Assembly: GCF_964340395.1 (NCBI RefSeq)
Contig: NC_135551.1
Coordinates: forward strand, 27,602,380 to 27,666,379
Length of the DNA stretch: 64,000 bases
DNA from: Glandiceps talaboti
Lineage: Eukaryota > Hemichordata > Enteropneusta > Spengelidae
Direction: 5' to 3'
The notes below the pieces were generated by a model, which made no database searches, had not been told where the DNA came from, and saw only the letters and a program-made list of their open reading frames with translations. This document shows positions 37,701-47,238 of the stretch, in pieces. Position 1 is the stretch's first letter, and each line of letters begins with the position of its first letter. Position numbers and translations under genes: made by a program.

Positions 37701-38106
37701 CACGTCACATCAACTATCTATAGTGTACTATTGTTATATCCATACATGTACTTTAATAATTTTCGTATAATCAATTGCACAGTTCAAATGGTACTTGTAA
37801 CAGAACGGTCCAAGGCACTTTATAGCATTACTCGTCTGTATAAATTGTGATCACACAAAACGTCGTCTGAACACGTTCATCAGACACTGCAATGACATGT
37901 CACTTTTTATTACACACATGCGAGTCCTCTTCAAAAAGTCTTCTCAGACAGAGCAAGAAATGGCAATGTGGGACATTACAATTTTCAATCTAGTATTTAC
38001 AAAAATATCTATAGACGAAAATACACCACCTCACCTCTTGAACACCACCTTCACATTGCTGGGCCATGTGAAGTAACATGCCGTCAAACCTTTCCGGGTC
38101 CGCCAT
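29033..38106 (-). CDS. NUDC: Nuclear migration protein NudC, nine exons, complete
   Basis: Minus-strand exons in order: 38106-38035, 36651-36574, 36147-35944, 35561-35466, 34850-34743, 33837-33643, 32334-32251, 31627-31509, 29084-29033. Phases agree; 1008 bases, 335 residues (human 331). The order of parts matches the family: N-terminal [20 protein letters not shown] with [12 protein letters not shown], a charged Lys/Glu coiled-coil region with [12 protein letters not shown], a variable acidic Thr/Glu linker (exon 4), then the CS/p23-like domain from [18 protein letters not shown] through [20 protein letters not shown] to KMEWWSRLV, and the conserved end [13 protein letters not shown] with [16 protein letters not shown]. 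NudC is an Hsp90-linked co-chaperone that stabilises dynein/LIS1 components and acts in nuclear movement and mitosis. Introns are full of repeats; the last is 2.4 kb. It converges with ORC3. Start Met chosen because it opens the conserved N-terminus. Confidence 0.96.
29117..30275. repeat. 55 bp minisatellite, about 21 copies, in the last NUDC intron
   Basis: Unit: GTACCAGAGATTACTTGCAC, then a variable GTGTGCACACAT or GTGTGTGTGCAT stretch, then ACTAGTGGTATTATTACATA. The array begins 33 bases from the final exon. Variants alternate; the first eight units look like two copies of a four-unit (220 bp) higher-order block. A few units differ by two bases. Confidence 0.96.
31072..31331. mobile_element. 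Hairpin and probable retroposon tail in NUDC intron 8
   Basis: 31072-31142 is an inverted repeat (AGTTATGTCTGTGAA...TTCACAGACATAA). About 145 bases further on, 31297-31331 reads TTGCCAAATAAATTCAAATC with repeated AAATC, a LINE/SINE-like tandem 3' tail on the plus strand. Confidence 0.4.
31655..31750. repeat. (ATC)n(ACC)n microsatellite beside NUDC exon 8
   Basis: Trinucleotide run starting about 30 bases upstream (in the sense of the gene) of the exon 8 acceptor, so it lies in the branch-point and pyrimidine-tract area. On the transcribed strand it reads (GGT)n(GAT)n. Confidence 0.93.
32477..32585. repeat. Palindrome with (AT)n centre in NUDC intron 6
   Basis: Arms of about 43 bp (GTACTGTATTACTATACCTA...GAGTCACATGGGTAGT and its reverse complement with three or four changes) flank a (TA) run of about 22 bases. 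It would extrude as a cruciform or fold as a near-perfect RNA hairpin. Confidence 0.88.
34037..34676. mobile_element. 640 bp element with about 150 bp terminal inverted repeats (fold-back/MITE)
   Basis: Left end CACAGTCACTTGTGAGCTAA, right end its reverse complement TTAGCTCACAAGTGACTGTG. The arms stay alignable for about 145 bp, to GAGAGAAGTTGGGAAAC at 34178 on the left and GTTTCCCAACTTCTCTC at 34523 on the right. It is inserted in an ACT repeat: ...TACTAC flanks the left end and (ACT)n the right, so the target duplication cannot be sized. No transposase frame. It lies in NUDC intron 5. Confidence 0.85.
35090..35222. repeat. Tandem repeat of about 50 bp, three copies, NUDC intron 4
   Basis: Unit contains GATAGGGCTGAACAACATGA and TGTATCTTACAGTAGTTTAG. 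Confidence 0.85.
35578..35790. repeat. Tandem repeat of about 63 bp, three copies, NUDC intron 3
   Basis: Each unit contains ATTTGCATATCTGTGATGTC followed by ATACNNCA...AATGCTATTGGCTGA. The ATTTGCAT octamer, TGATGTCA and ATTGGCT (CCAAT reverse) motifs recur in every unit; this may be coincidence of duplication. Confidence 0.8.
37493..37547. repeat. Perfect 20 bp hairpin in NUDC intron 1
   Basis: GATGTCCAAAATTAAGTGAC and its exact reverse complement separated by 15 bases. Confidence 0.85.
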
Positions 38107-38116
38107 CTTGCAATGT
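38094..38116 (-). promoter_or_regulatory. YY1-like site overlapping the NUDC start codon
   Basis: Minus strand CAAGATGGCGGACC; AAGATGGCGG matches the YY1 consensus and includes the ATG, as in many metazoan housekeeping genes. The interval to the plus-strand ORF at 38168 is only 61 bases, so the promoter could be bidirectional. Confidence 0.5.
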
Positions 38117-38167
38117 TTCTGTAACAACAGTCCAAAGAGGGCGCCCTGTCTAAACTACTAGTAAACT

Positions 38168-38392
38168 ATGGATCATCTGGATGAACAGCCGGGATATACA
38201 GCCTACTCTACGCCTACAGCCTACAGGTATATGACAACTGTTTATGAGTTGAAACACAGGTTACATAAATGTTTGACCACATATTTAAATTTCTTTGAAT
38301 TTGACATGGCTGATAGTTGTCGAAGAATGTTAGTATTTTATGGAGAATGTTTCCCCGAATCCCATCATTTAGATAGACGTTTAGCAAGTTGA
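38168..38392 (+). CDS. Unrecognised 74-residue ORF divergent from NUDC
   Basis: ATG to TGA on the plus strand, 61 bases from the NUDC start. The product begins MDHLDEQPGYTAYSTPTAYR and has an amphipathic, Cys-containing middle (ELKHRLHKCLTTYLNFFEFD) without signal peptide or repeat. Head-to-head placement with a YY1-type promoter makes transcription plausible, but I recognise no family and cannot exclude a chance frame or the first exon of a longer gene. Confidence 0.33.
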   Translation: MDHLDEQPGYTAYSTPTAYRYMTTVYELKHRLHKCLTTYLNFFEFDMADSCRRMLVFYGECFPESHHLDRRLAS

Positions 38393-38419
38393 GCTAGCTA
38401 TGATCAGTTACTTACATAT

Positions 38420-38505
38420 GCGAATAAATGACCGACTGACTGACTGACTGACTGACTGACTGACTGATTAACCGACCGACCGACCGACCGACCGACCGGC
38501 CATCT

Positions 38506-38536
<31 letters not shown>

Positions 38537-38642
38537 TGACTGACTGACTGACTGACTGACTGACTGACTGACTGTGTAGTCAAAAATGATAAAAATACTT
38601 TGATTTGATTTTAAAGTGCTTTGCTCACTGTTTGAATCGTAT

Positions 38643-38689
<47 letters not shown>

Positions 38690-38692
38690 TTT
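38420..38692. repeat. Cluster of tetranucleotide microsatellites
   Basis: (GACT)n, (GACC)n, (GGCT)n and again (GACT)n at 38430-38574, then (ATTT)n at 38641-38692. Confidence 0.95.
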
Positions 38693-39299
38693 GCCAGAGG
38701 TCGAAAAGAAATACCCCTACAGGTAGGAATATATAGTCAAACGATTGTTATATTTAGTCTGTAGACCTGGAAAACAACAATCTATGAAATATTACACGCC
38801 CCTATGGTCAGGGGTAAGTTTCGTCGGTGTGTTATTTAGGAAAATTACTTTGATAACTTGCCATGTTTTGTTCGTGTCTCCATTTGCACTCGTTACTTTG
38901 CTTGCGTAGTAGCTTTTTTTAGCCGACCTGAGAAGCTTTGTCAAAATGTCCCTGTGTGTTTACTTTTAAGCTTATCATTCTTAGAGTTGTTTTTCATTTT
39001 TGAAAAAATCTTGTAATTTTACCTTTCGTAATCTTGATCGATTTTGGTGATTTAGTGACTTTTTTATGCGAAGATGTCTCTTGATGACATTATGAAATAG
39101 ATTATAAATTGTTGTATATGCTTCGGATGGATCATGGCAGTGGTAAACTCGTTTTTGTCGTAGTTTCTGAAATCATAAGTGTGTGTTGTGGTGGCCGGCT
39201 TAAAAATATAATGAATATGCTTGACAACACCAAAAAATTGGAAGTGGTCAGTTATGTCAGTTTCAATAACACCACTTTATCAATAAAATAGTCAGTGCT

Positions 39300-39660
39300 G
39301 CTTGTAATCAAGTGATCGATAACTGTATTTGATATATGGTAGGGGAATCAAATTATATGTATTAAGAAGTGTGTTGTTACGGATAGCAGATGGGACATCT
39401 GATGCAGATGGGACATCTGATGATGTGTCAATGTTCATATCCCCCAGGATGATACAACCCTTACCCACTGGAGACATCACAGCATGCCTCTGACAATGGG
39501 GTATTTGGTATCCTGTTAATGACACCTATGATTACCCCTTTGTCATTAATGATGGCTTCAACAAAGACCGGTTCACAGCGGGTAATTTTACTTGTGTGAG
39601 TGACTGGGAGGGAGGTGTGAAAATACAAAGCTACTCCCCCACCTTGAGATGACTTAAAGA
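39300..39660 (-). pseudogene. LINE endonuclease-domain fragment, frameshifted
   Basis: Minus strand. One frame gives SSQGGGVALYFHTSLPV, then EPVFVEAIINDKGVIIGVIN with RIPNTPLSE; a second frame continues GKGCIILGDMNIDTS. GGVALY, FVE, IIGVIYRPPN-like and GDMNID are hallmark strings of the APE-type endonuclease of non-LTR retrotransposons (CR1/Jockey-like). The change of frame after about 39490 and the short length show a dead fragment. A 15 base stretch (ATGGGACATCTGATG) is duplicated at 39389-39424. Confidence 0.75.
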
Positions 39661-40068
39661 GTAATGTAATACATATATTGCTAAAAGGAATCTCTTGGTA
39701 CTGGTTTACATAATACTAAGGCGCAAAGGACTGCGCTGCATGCAATGGAACCAGAATGAGTATTGCCAATGCCAGGCAGGAGGCAGGCCCTTGCTATTTC
39801 AGGCCGATATGAAGCGTCGTGTCGCCCCCTCAGCAACAGGGAGCTTAGAAACCGTGAATGTATATATGGGCCTGTATATTATTGAAATATATAGCTGTAA
39901 TATATACACTATGTTTCTATATATACTCATCCTAATGTAATGGCATTACAAACAACATAAGGGGGTTGACTGGATCGAGATGTAGGCTTATGTATCCATT
40001 TTCAATTCCAAAATAACTATCTCATGGCAAAACAATATCGGGTGGTACATAGTATACCTTACCGATAC

Positions 40069-40210
40069 CCTCACTCACTCACTCACTCACTCACTCACTC
40101 ACTCACTCACTCACTCACTCACTCACTCACTCACTCACTCACTCACTCACTCACTCACTCACATATTAGAGGATATGAAATTCGTTCAGCTTAGTTACTA
40201 ACAAGCATCG

Positions 40211-40241
<31 letters not shown>

Positions 40242-40344
40242 CATACATACATAATACATAATACATACATACATACATACATACATACATACATACATAC
40301 ATACATACATACATACATACATACATACATAATACATACATACA

Positions 40345-40378
<34 letters not shown>

Positions 40379-40392
40379 CATACATACATACG
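40069..40392. repeat. (CACT)n and (ACAT)n microsatellites
   Basis: (CTCA)n at 40069-40161 and (ATAC)n with three ATAATAC interruptions at 40212-40392. Confidence 0.95.
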
Positions 40393-40399
40393 CAAATGA

Positions 40400-42172
40400 A
40401 CACTTTTGAAATACACTAGTGTTACTTGCGTAGATACCAGATTACAATGTACTTCATTCGTTCACTAATATCAAATTACATATTCAATATTCCCAATATT
40501 TTTCTTCGGAAAATACGAGTGATGCACGTGGCCTTGTCACTACCGAGTACAAAGACAAGTATTTACAACACCTTAGATTACGAATACTGGTATTTTCAGC
40601 CGAACAAAGAAAAAACAGCTGTACACCGATAACATTTGTGAAAATGTTACTGGGTTCACAAACCATAGTAAACACAATGATATTACCAAACAATTTAGCA
40701 ATGGTTAATATTATGTATTTATTTCCAAACAATATAAAAACATATTACACCAGATTGTAATCAGAGACTACACCTATAGACCTATCTGTATATTTTGAAT
40801 GTACAACAAAATAGGTAATGACATATAGTAATATAAAACCTCAGACAACTTAGTGGTCTGAGATAAAACCAAATAACAAAGATTTATTTTTCAAACCATA
40901 AGCTTACTGATCATATATAATAATACAAACACACCTATCAAGTAAAAGGAAATTAGTACATTCTAATGTATTTGTCTGGTTACAACTTCAACATTGGTAA
41001 ACTGAGAAACATGCATGGTGTACAATGTATGTATTGATTGTTAAAAGGAAAGGTCCAATCAAATGCCATTGCAATTTCTATTGATAGAATGAATATGTGA
41101 CAAGTGGTTTGTACCATATTTTGATCTCAATTATCTTTGGCGTAGCTTAAAAAATCGGTTTTAGCTTCCGCTATAACAAGGTAATGTATATCTCCATTTT
41201 GCCGCCGGTCTTCACTTTTGAGAAATTGTGACGTCACGTCACCCTATCACTGGTGATCGTGATCAAAGTGAAACGACAGAAAAACATATGAAATGCTTTG
41301 AAATTGGTGTTTTAACTTTAAGAAAGCAAGTTAGCGTAGTATATCGTTTTGAAAGCACTGTGTATTCCTATTTTATGATTAGCATTCTGTGGTACTCAGA
41401 GTCGAATATTTTCATTTTGATACATGTATGTCCTGTCTAATTCGACGCAGCACTATAAAGTGAGCACAGGCCGCAATCGTGCTTTGAAAGAAGCATATAT
41501 TAGTCCAATCGATAAATACCATACACGCCAAATAACCTGAAACGTTATCTGACACGACAAAAAACATTGCAATTTTATCGCCTCGTTTGATACAAAATCG
41601 TACTTACATCGTTACAGATTTTTCTCCTGACTCGATCGTACTTGTAAAAATTTTAAGTGCAATTGTTACACTGTAATCCTTTAAGAATGTAGCCATGCAT
41701 ATTATTAAAGATGTTTGTAGCAAGAATTTTGTTGCGGTAGACGATAGTATGTAGCCATGTTAGTAAGATTTGTTTTTGCGCCAGATGATAGAATGTAACA
41801 ATGTTAGCAGGATTTTTTTCTGTTTTAGGTTTATTGACTTCCATTAAATAATAGTTTACTATAACAGTTTCTATTTACTGTTAATTTGAAGTCACGTGAT
41901 AGTCTTCACCCAAAACAACTATGAGTCACTACTGATAAGTCAAACTCTGACATGGTTCGCGCTTAATCACTCCATATATTTCATATAGATATACAGACTA
42001 CATTTTTCATGAAAAAGAGTAATACTTTTGGTATCTCTATTATTATGCCCTCCAAGATATGCAAAAATACACAACTTAAAAATAAAAGTAAAACGAAAAA
42101 TTCCCTCGAAAGACATGATTTTTTTTTAGAAATACCATTCCACATCACGAACGTACAGTAAAAATGATGTTA
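40400..42172. other. Intergenic DNA 3' of the first GPCR gene
   Basis: No gene or repeat recognised. 41650-41830 contains a loosely repeated GTAGCCATG/GTAACAATG...GATTTTTTT motif. Confidence 0.45.
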
Positions 42173-43438
42173 TCAGTCAATCATAAAAACAGGGTTTTGA
42201 ATATCAATGTCAACGTCTAATGTGTCTGTGGTTGCTAAGATCACATCGACATCAACATCAGACACAAAAGTATTGACATTGATCGTCTCACGAGTACTTG
42301 TATTCGTGTTATTAACTTCCTCATTCTTCGACATCGACACATTTTTACTCACAGTGAAAGAAGATTGTACATTTTTAGATCCCTTATGTACAATACAACA
42401 CAGTTGACGTCTAAAGTTACTGGACAGCAATGCGTATATGATCGGATTTGCCATGCTACCTGCGTAGCAAATAGCAAACACCGGACGTATGTATGACAGG
42501 CTTTCAGGAGTGTTGTCATTGACATGGACGCTCACAAAGACGACCAAAGGTAAGTACGTCAATATGTAAACAACAACCAACAGAAAACATATACGAAAAG
42601 TCGCCATATCACGTTTGTCGATTGAATCTATATTGCTGGTCAAACCTTTGGATGCCTTACGTTGAGCGTATTTGAGACAGAATATATAACAATAGGATAT
42701 AAAAATCATTGACAAAGCAATAAGAATGATGCCAATCCCGACCATATTTGCAATTTTGAGGGACGTTGGCTGCAGAATGAAAATAAAACACGTCCGTTCA
42801 GATCCTGTCAACACTTTGAATGTAGAATAGCCTATGCCAACGATATAACTAACGAAAATCGATACGATGACTGTCTTTTTCATGATACTGCGTCGAAACT
42901 TGCCACTTATTCCCATCGCCCGCGTCAAACTTAAGGTACCAAGACTCATGACAGAAACAGTCAGTGATAGATATGTGAAAAAGATGTAGATCTTGCAAGT
43001 ATTCAGCGACGGGTCAGTTAAGAAAATGTTGGTTCCATTTATGGTAAACTCTATATTGTTGTACAATAATATCGGAGCGACAATAGCACACGTCAGGAAA
43101 TCAGCAAATGAAAGTGTCACTAACTGAATGTTAGCAGGTGATTGAAGTTTCTTTACTTTACCAACTATCCAGCAAACAGTTGCATTGCCAGCAACACCAA
43201 GAATGATAACAGGAACGAGCATAACAGCACTTACTATGAGACAAATTAATTCCTTTACAGTCAATGTTTGTGCTTCGTCTATAGTCATTGTTTCATCAGC
43301 GGTGAGTGTGTTGTTGGCATCGGTCACGTTAGCGAAGTGTGTGTTGTTGAGGTTCCTCTCACCGACTTGAAATATTTCACTCAAAATGTTTTCGATGGTG
43401 ATGTTGGAGGTAGTATTTTCCATGCTGCTGTTAATCAT
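42173..43438 (-). CDS. Intronless rhodopsin-like GPCR, paralogue 1
   Basis: 421 residues in one exon. N-terminus of about 65 residues with several N-glycosylation sequons (NSS, NTT, NIT, NVT, NNT), then seven hydrophobic segments. Class A landmarks: GVAGN in TM1 (N85), FAD in TM2 (D113), Cys148 before TM3 and Cys217 in extracellular loop 2 for the usual disulphide, NPIIY in TM7 (331-335), and a Cys pair after helix 8 that could be palmitoylated. Deviations: the DRY box is TRA (172-174), the TM6 CWxP site reads TYLP so the toggle Trp is Tyr, and no TM4 Trp or TM5 Pro is seen. The Ser/Thr-rich tail ends in an acidic DVDVDVI segment. Ligand unknown; I cannot place it in a named subfamily. It is the most diverged of the three copies. 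Confidence 0.88.
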   Translation of the reverse strand: MINSSMENTTSNITIENILSEIFQVGERNLNNTHFANVTDANNTLTADETMTIDEAQTLTVKELICLIVSAVMLVPVIILGVAGNATVCWIVGKVKKLQSPANIQLVTLSFADFLTCAIVAPILLYNNIEFTINGTNIFLTDPSLNTCKIYIFFTYLSLTVSVMSLGTLSLTRAMGISGKFRRSIMKKTVIVSIFVSYIVGIGYSTFKVLTGSERTCFIFILQPTSLKIANMVGIGIILIALSMIFISYCYIFCLKYAQRKASKGLTSNIDSIDKRDMATFRICFLLVVVYILTYLPLVVFVSVHVNDNTPESLSYIRPVFAICYAGSMANPIIYALLSSNFRRQLCCIVHKGSKNVQSSFTVSKNVSMSKNEEVNNTNTSTRETINVNTFVSDVDVDVILATTDTLDVDIDIQNPVFMID

Positions 43439-43689
43439 GACGAAATTGTTGTTTTGAAAGCCTTATTTTGTGAGATCGCTCCGCTGATAGAATAATTCGT
43501 ACGGGAAAATCTAGTTTCGAAACACAAAACGTGTAAGAGGTATCTTTACACAAGTAATGGCAGGAGATGCTTCTAGCTACGCAGACATCTGCAGGGGTAT
43601 AGTGTAAAGTGTAAGCGTAGATAAGATATAAATAACACATCCCCAATTATCATGTCATGTTTTCATTTGTTGTCGTAAAGACTTATTTT

Positions 43690-44696
43690 CTTAGGCGGCT
43701 TTCCCAAAAACTTGTTAGGGGGGGGGGGATTTTTTGTAAAACTATAATTTTTTTTCAAGTACCCCCCTGCCATATTCCAAATTTTTTCAAGTACCCCCCC
43801 CCCCCATGCCAAAGCCCCAAATATTTCAAGTGCCCCCCCTCTACCCGAATAAATTTTCAAGTAACCCTCCCCCCCCACCCGAATAATTTTTTTGGGAATA
43901 CTCTTCCTGTGCGTTAACATTCCATACCAAGTACAAAACTGTACATAATACACTTAGTACCAACTTTGTCCATTATATATAATCAATTTGTATATTGTGT
44001 GTATATATATACACAAACACCAGTTAAAACAAAATGTTATGTTAACCAGTGCATTGCCTTTCCAAAAAACAACATATACTTGTAAATGAATTACACTTTG
44101 AATAACTCTTGTAAAATGATCAGCAGACCAACTGAGTCTTTGTTTTCTGTTCAATATTGTATTAGTACATTATACTAGTAGTGTTACAGTTGAATGTCAT
44201 TTTAGTTGTAATTGCAAATATTGTGATGCACATGTTATCTAAAGAGAGTTTTATACTGTATTGTTCCAGTCCAGTTTCATAAATGTGTGCTAAAAGAAAT
44301 CAAATTGGTCTAAATAACACTGACAAAACAAGAAGTGGGTGGAAATGCGGCAGGCGACCAGGCTGCTTGACAGAGTGGTAAAAAACAAAGATGTCATCAA
44401 AAAGATTGTGCCAAATATCATTGCGATAACCACAAACCAAAACACAGTCATGTCACAAAGAATATTTTCAGTACAGTGTTAAGGTAATTTCACACATTAA
44501 ATGAACCAAATTTCAGTAGATAGTAGTGTACATGAAAGACACTGGCATTTTCAGACAAAAAACAATCTGTACCACCCAATTCGCCCATTTCAATTTATCA
44601 TTACATTAACAATTTATTAAAAGAAAATTAAAATTTGACTGTTTTTGTTTTTCACTTTACTAACTTGTGAGCAACTGTTGTTTGTAGCTGTTGTGG

Positions 44697-44734
<38 letters not shown>

Positions 44735-44857
44735 ATTGTTATTGTTGAAAAAGGAAGACCAACATTTTAAAAGCTTATTTTCCCACACACTATCCATATA
44801 TTTTCAAGCCCCCCCCTAAAATCCCCCCTAACAAGTTTTTGTGAAAGCAGCCTTACT
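43690..44857. mobile_element. Element of about 1.17 kb with 30 bp terminal inverted repeats, upstream of GPCR paralogue 1
   Basis: Left end GGCGGCTTTCCCAAAAACTT-GTTAGGGGG, right end CCCCCCTAACAAGTTTTTGT-GAAAGCAGCC, inverted with a few changes; TTA flanks both sides. The interior is rich in C runs with a repeated TTTTCAAGTNCCCCCC motif near the left end, and includes (GTT)n at 44694-44746. No transposase frame. It separates the GPCR 1 upstream sequence from its matching block at 44940-45230. Confidence 0.7.
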
Positions 44858-44939
44858 GGTTGTTACCGATAGGTCCATGGCAGTGTCAATCAATTTTAGT
44901 GGATACTAATGTTTGTAACCCCCCCCCCCCCGTTATAAA

Positions 44940-45230
44940 TTATAAATTAAACTTGGGACCTAATTATCTTTAACCACATTGTTTACGAAATAGATTGTGT
45001 GGCTCACCCTGATGAATTGATTGTAATTACATAGTATGGATCGATAATGACAACAGTTGTAATTATTTTATAACACCAATGAATAAGAGAATAATAGAAA
45101 TACTGCTATCTATCGAGTATTGCTTCTGTAAATGAACTCCAAGGAACACTGGTGACCAATTGAAAGTTGTTATCACTAACACAATTTGGGGTGATTTGTG
45201 TACAACGTAGCAATTACATTCACGCCTATG
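44940..45230. repeat. Upstream block of the GPCR duplication, copy 1
   Basis: ATCGAGTATTGCTTCTGTAA and AACACTGGTGACCAATTGAA with ACACAATTTGGGGTGATTTG are similar to 50930-51100 and, more weakly, to 62930-62990, which lie at corresponding places upstream of paralogues 2 and 3. Confidence 0.6.
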
Positions 45231-45849
45231 AACATCAAAACAGTCTGTGGGTGAAGTTGCTTACAATTCCAAGCCTGTTGGTTTTCATTGGAAAGTGAAA
45301 TTCACAATCATATGTTTTCCTGAGTACTAGTGGTATTGCATAATACGTCGCCGTATATGTTTGATTTTGATCAACAACTAACAAGTCTTACAAGATGGCC
45401 CAAGATTTCACTTAAGGAAGTTCGTGACTTACTTTCATTGTAACCATATAAACCTACAAAACTTCGCATGCGATGAGTATATAGCTACACTGAATTCAAA
45501 TATGAAAAGAAAAACTTCGACCGCCATATTTCCTAAAAACGCTCAGTAAAATAGATAAAACCATACAATTATTTAAAAAACAAAACAAAATGAGAACATT
45601 CTAAATTAAAATCAATGCTCACTTTTTATTGCGGTTAGGATTAGCGTTTTGTAACACATAGACTTAAAGTAATATTTTCATGAAATAATTGAACTGATTT
45701 TTTGTTGTTTTGTGGTTCTCAAACAATATAGAATAATATATTTTCAAAATGTTATTGCTATGGAAACACATATATTCGATAGCAAACGTGCACACTGAAA
45801 ACCTTGTGTTTGGAATCAGATATAATACCGGGAAAAATTAACGTGCACG

Positions 45850-46250
45850 TGGGACGCTAACAAGTCTTAAATCTGCACGAAGCCATCAAATACGACCTTC
45901 CGGGGAAATTTCAGGCAAACAATTTTTTCCCAAACACCTACCTACACAAGGACGACAAACAAAGCAAGACGCCTGCAGTTTAACAGGGAAGTGAGTCAAA
46001 GTGTGGGCCTTGGGAATTGGACCTAATTTACTCTCTGCTGATTTGAAATGGTATTTAACTTATGATTGCTAAACGCCCTTGAGTAAAACAGAGAATGTTT
46101 TGTACAGGTGTTTCCTAGTAACGTCAAACAAAGGAGCCAATTAAGAGTCATTTCAAAGTCTCAAGACTCAACTCATTTCCCTTTCCAGATTTACCATGAT
46201 TGAAGCCCTTCGGGTAATATCAATATCCTCGTTCAACGTCAAAGTTAAAG
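45850..46250. repeat. Diverged segment, inverted relative to 52715-53090
   Basis: The reverse complement contains GTTGAACGAGGATATTGAT, TTGACGTTACTAGG, GTGTAGGTAGGTGTT and CGGAAGGTCGTATTTGAT in the same order as the plus strand of 52715-53090. No coding frame is shared. Confidence 0.75.
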
Positions 46251-46286
46251 TGGCAAAAGGCTGCGACATTATACTGTTCTACTCAG

Positions 46287-46602
46287 TAGCCCCATCTACA
46301 CGGCACTAAAAATCCTACATGAGGCAGGACTAATGATAGTTTGAAGCACGTGTAGACGTAAACGTGTCCCGAACATGTCCTTAAAACGCCCTGACTTAGG
46401 ACACCTTCGAGAGGTTTCCTGACATCCTCCTGATTTCGTCCTATGTACTGTCAGGACTTAGTCAGGGCGTCTGGGAGGGGGGGGGGGGGTCTACACTGTA
46501 ACATTCTTGCGTACGCGTGTAGACACAAACCTATCCTACCTCAGGTAGGACTCGAGACTGCCTCAGGTAGGACGACCTACGTCTAGAGGGGCTATTGACA
46601 AG
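46287..46602. mobile_element. Fold-back element of about 315 bp rich in CCTGA/TCAGG motifs
   Basis: Starts AGTAGCCCCATCTACAC and ends GTCTAGAGGGGCTATTG, loosely inverted. The interior repeats CCTGACTTAG, TCAGGACTTAGTCAGGGCG and CCTCAGGTAGGAC in both directions around a G run (46479-46490). GC content exceeds the flanks. Confidence 0.55.
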
Positions 46603-47079
46603 TCTTAGTGAAAATACTTAATCTATTCTTATTTTAATATCAGTGCATGCCTTCTATGCCATTACACTTGTCTTTTGGCACGGCAGGAAAATGTGATTTT
46701 TTAAAAATATGTATAATAAATTGCGTCACTGGATCGTTTATAAGTTACATCTTAATACCTGGTTTCAGTTCAGTCAAGTGTAAATGGTGGTTAAGTATAT
46801 GCTATAGCCAGTTGAATACAAAGAGTATCTACTACTACTATGCAGCAACAGTTTGCTACCCCCCCCCCTCGAAAAAGAATAGAAAACGCCGTCTAAAGTC
46901 AGCCTGTGCTTCCAAGTGGTGACCGAGCTGAAAGTGTTATCCATGGTGTCGATTAAAACTTGCGAGACTATACATCTGTACAGACGTCCGAGGTTTTTTT
47001 TGCATTGCGCATTGTTCTCTGCATGATGCACTAAACAGCAATGCTCACTGTCTCATTCCCTTGTATTTAGCTTATGGAA

Positions 47080-47153
47080 TATGGGTAGCAAGTTTCATCA
47101 GTATCGATGTATTAGTTTTTGAGATATCGTGTCCACAGACAGACAGACAGACA

Positions 47154-47190
<37 letters not shown>

Positions 47191-47232
47191 GGACAGACAG
47201 ACAGAAGCATAACATTACACTACCTCACAAGA
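47080..47232. mobile_element. Tail of a pearl/Helentron-like element with ACAG microsatellite
   Basis: GCAAGTTTCATCAGTATCGA then TTTTTGAGATATCGTG, (CAGA)n(CA)n(GACA)n at 47136-47204, then CCTCACAAGAGG, a short hairpin. This order (core, ACAG repeats, terminal hairpin) matches the two fuller elements at 51.6 and 56.4 kb. Confidence 0.5.
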
Positions 47233-47238
47233 GGTTAA

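Noticed and set aside
42207-42407. Opposite-strand frames over the GPCR genes (also 43268-43495, 50229-50573, 60980-61375)
   Set aside because: Shadows of the receptor coding sequence on the other strand.
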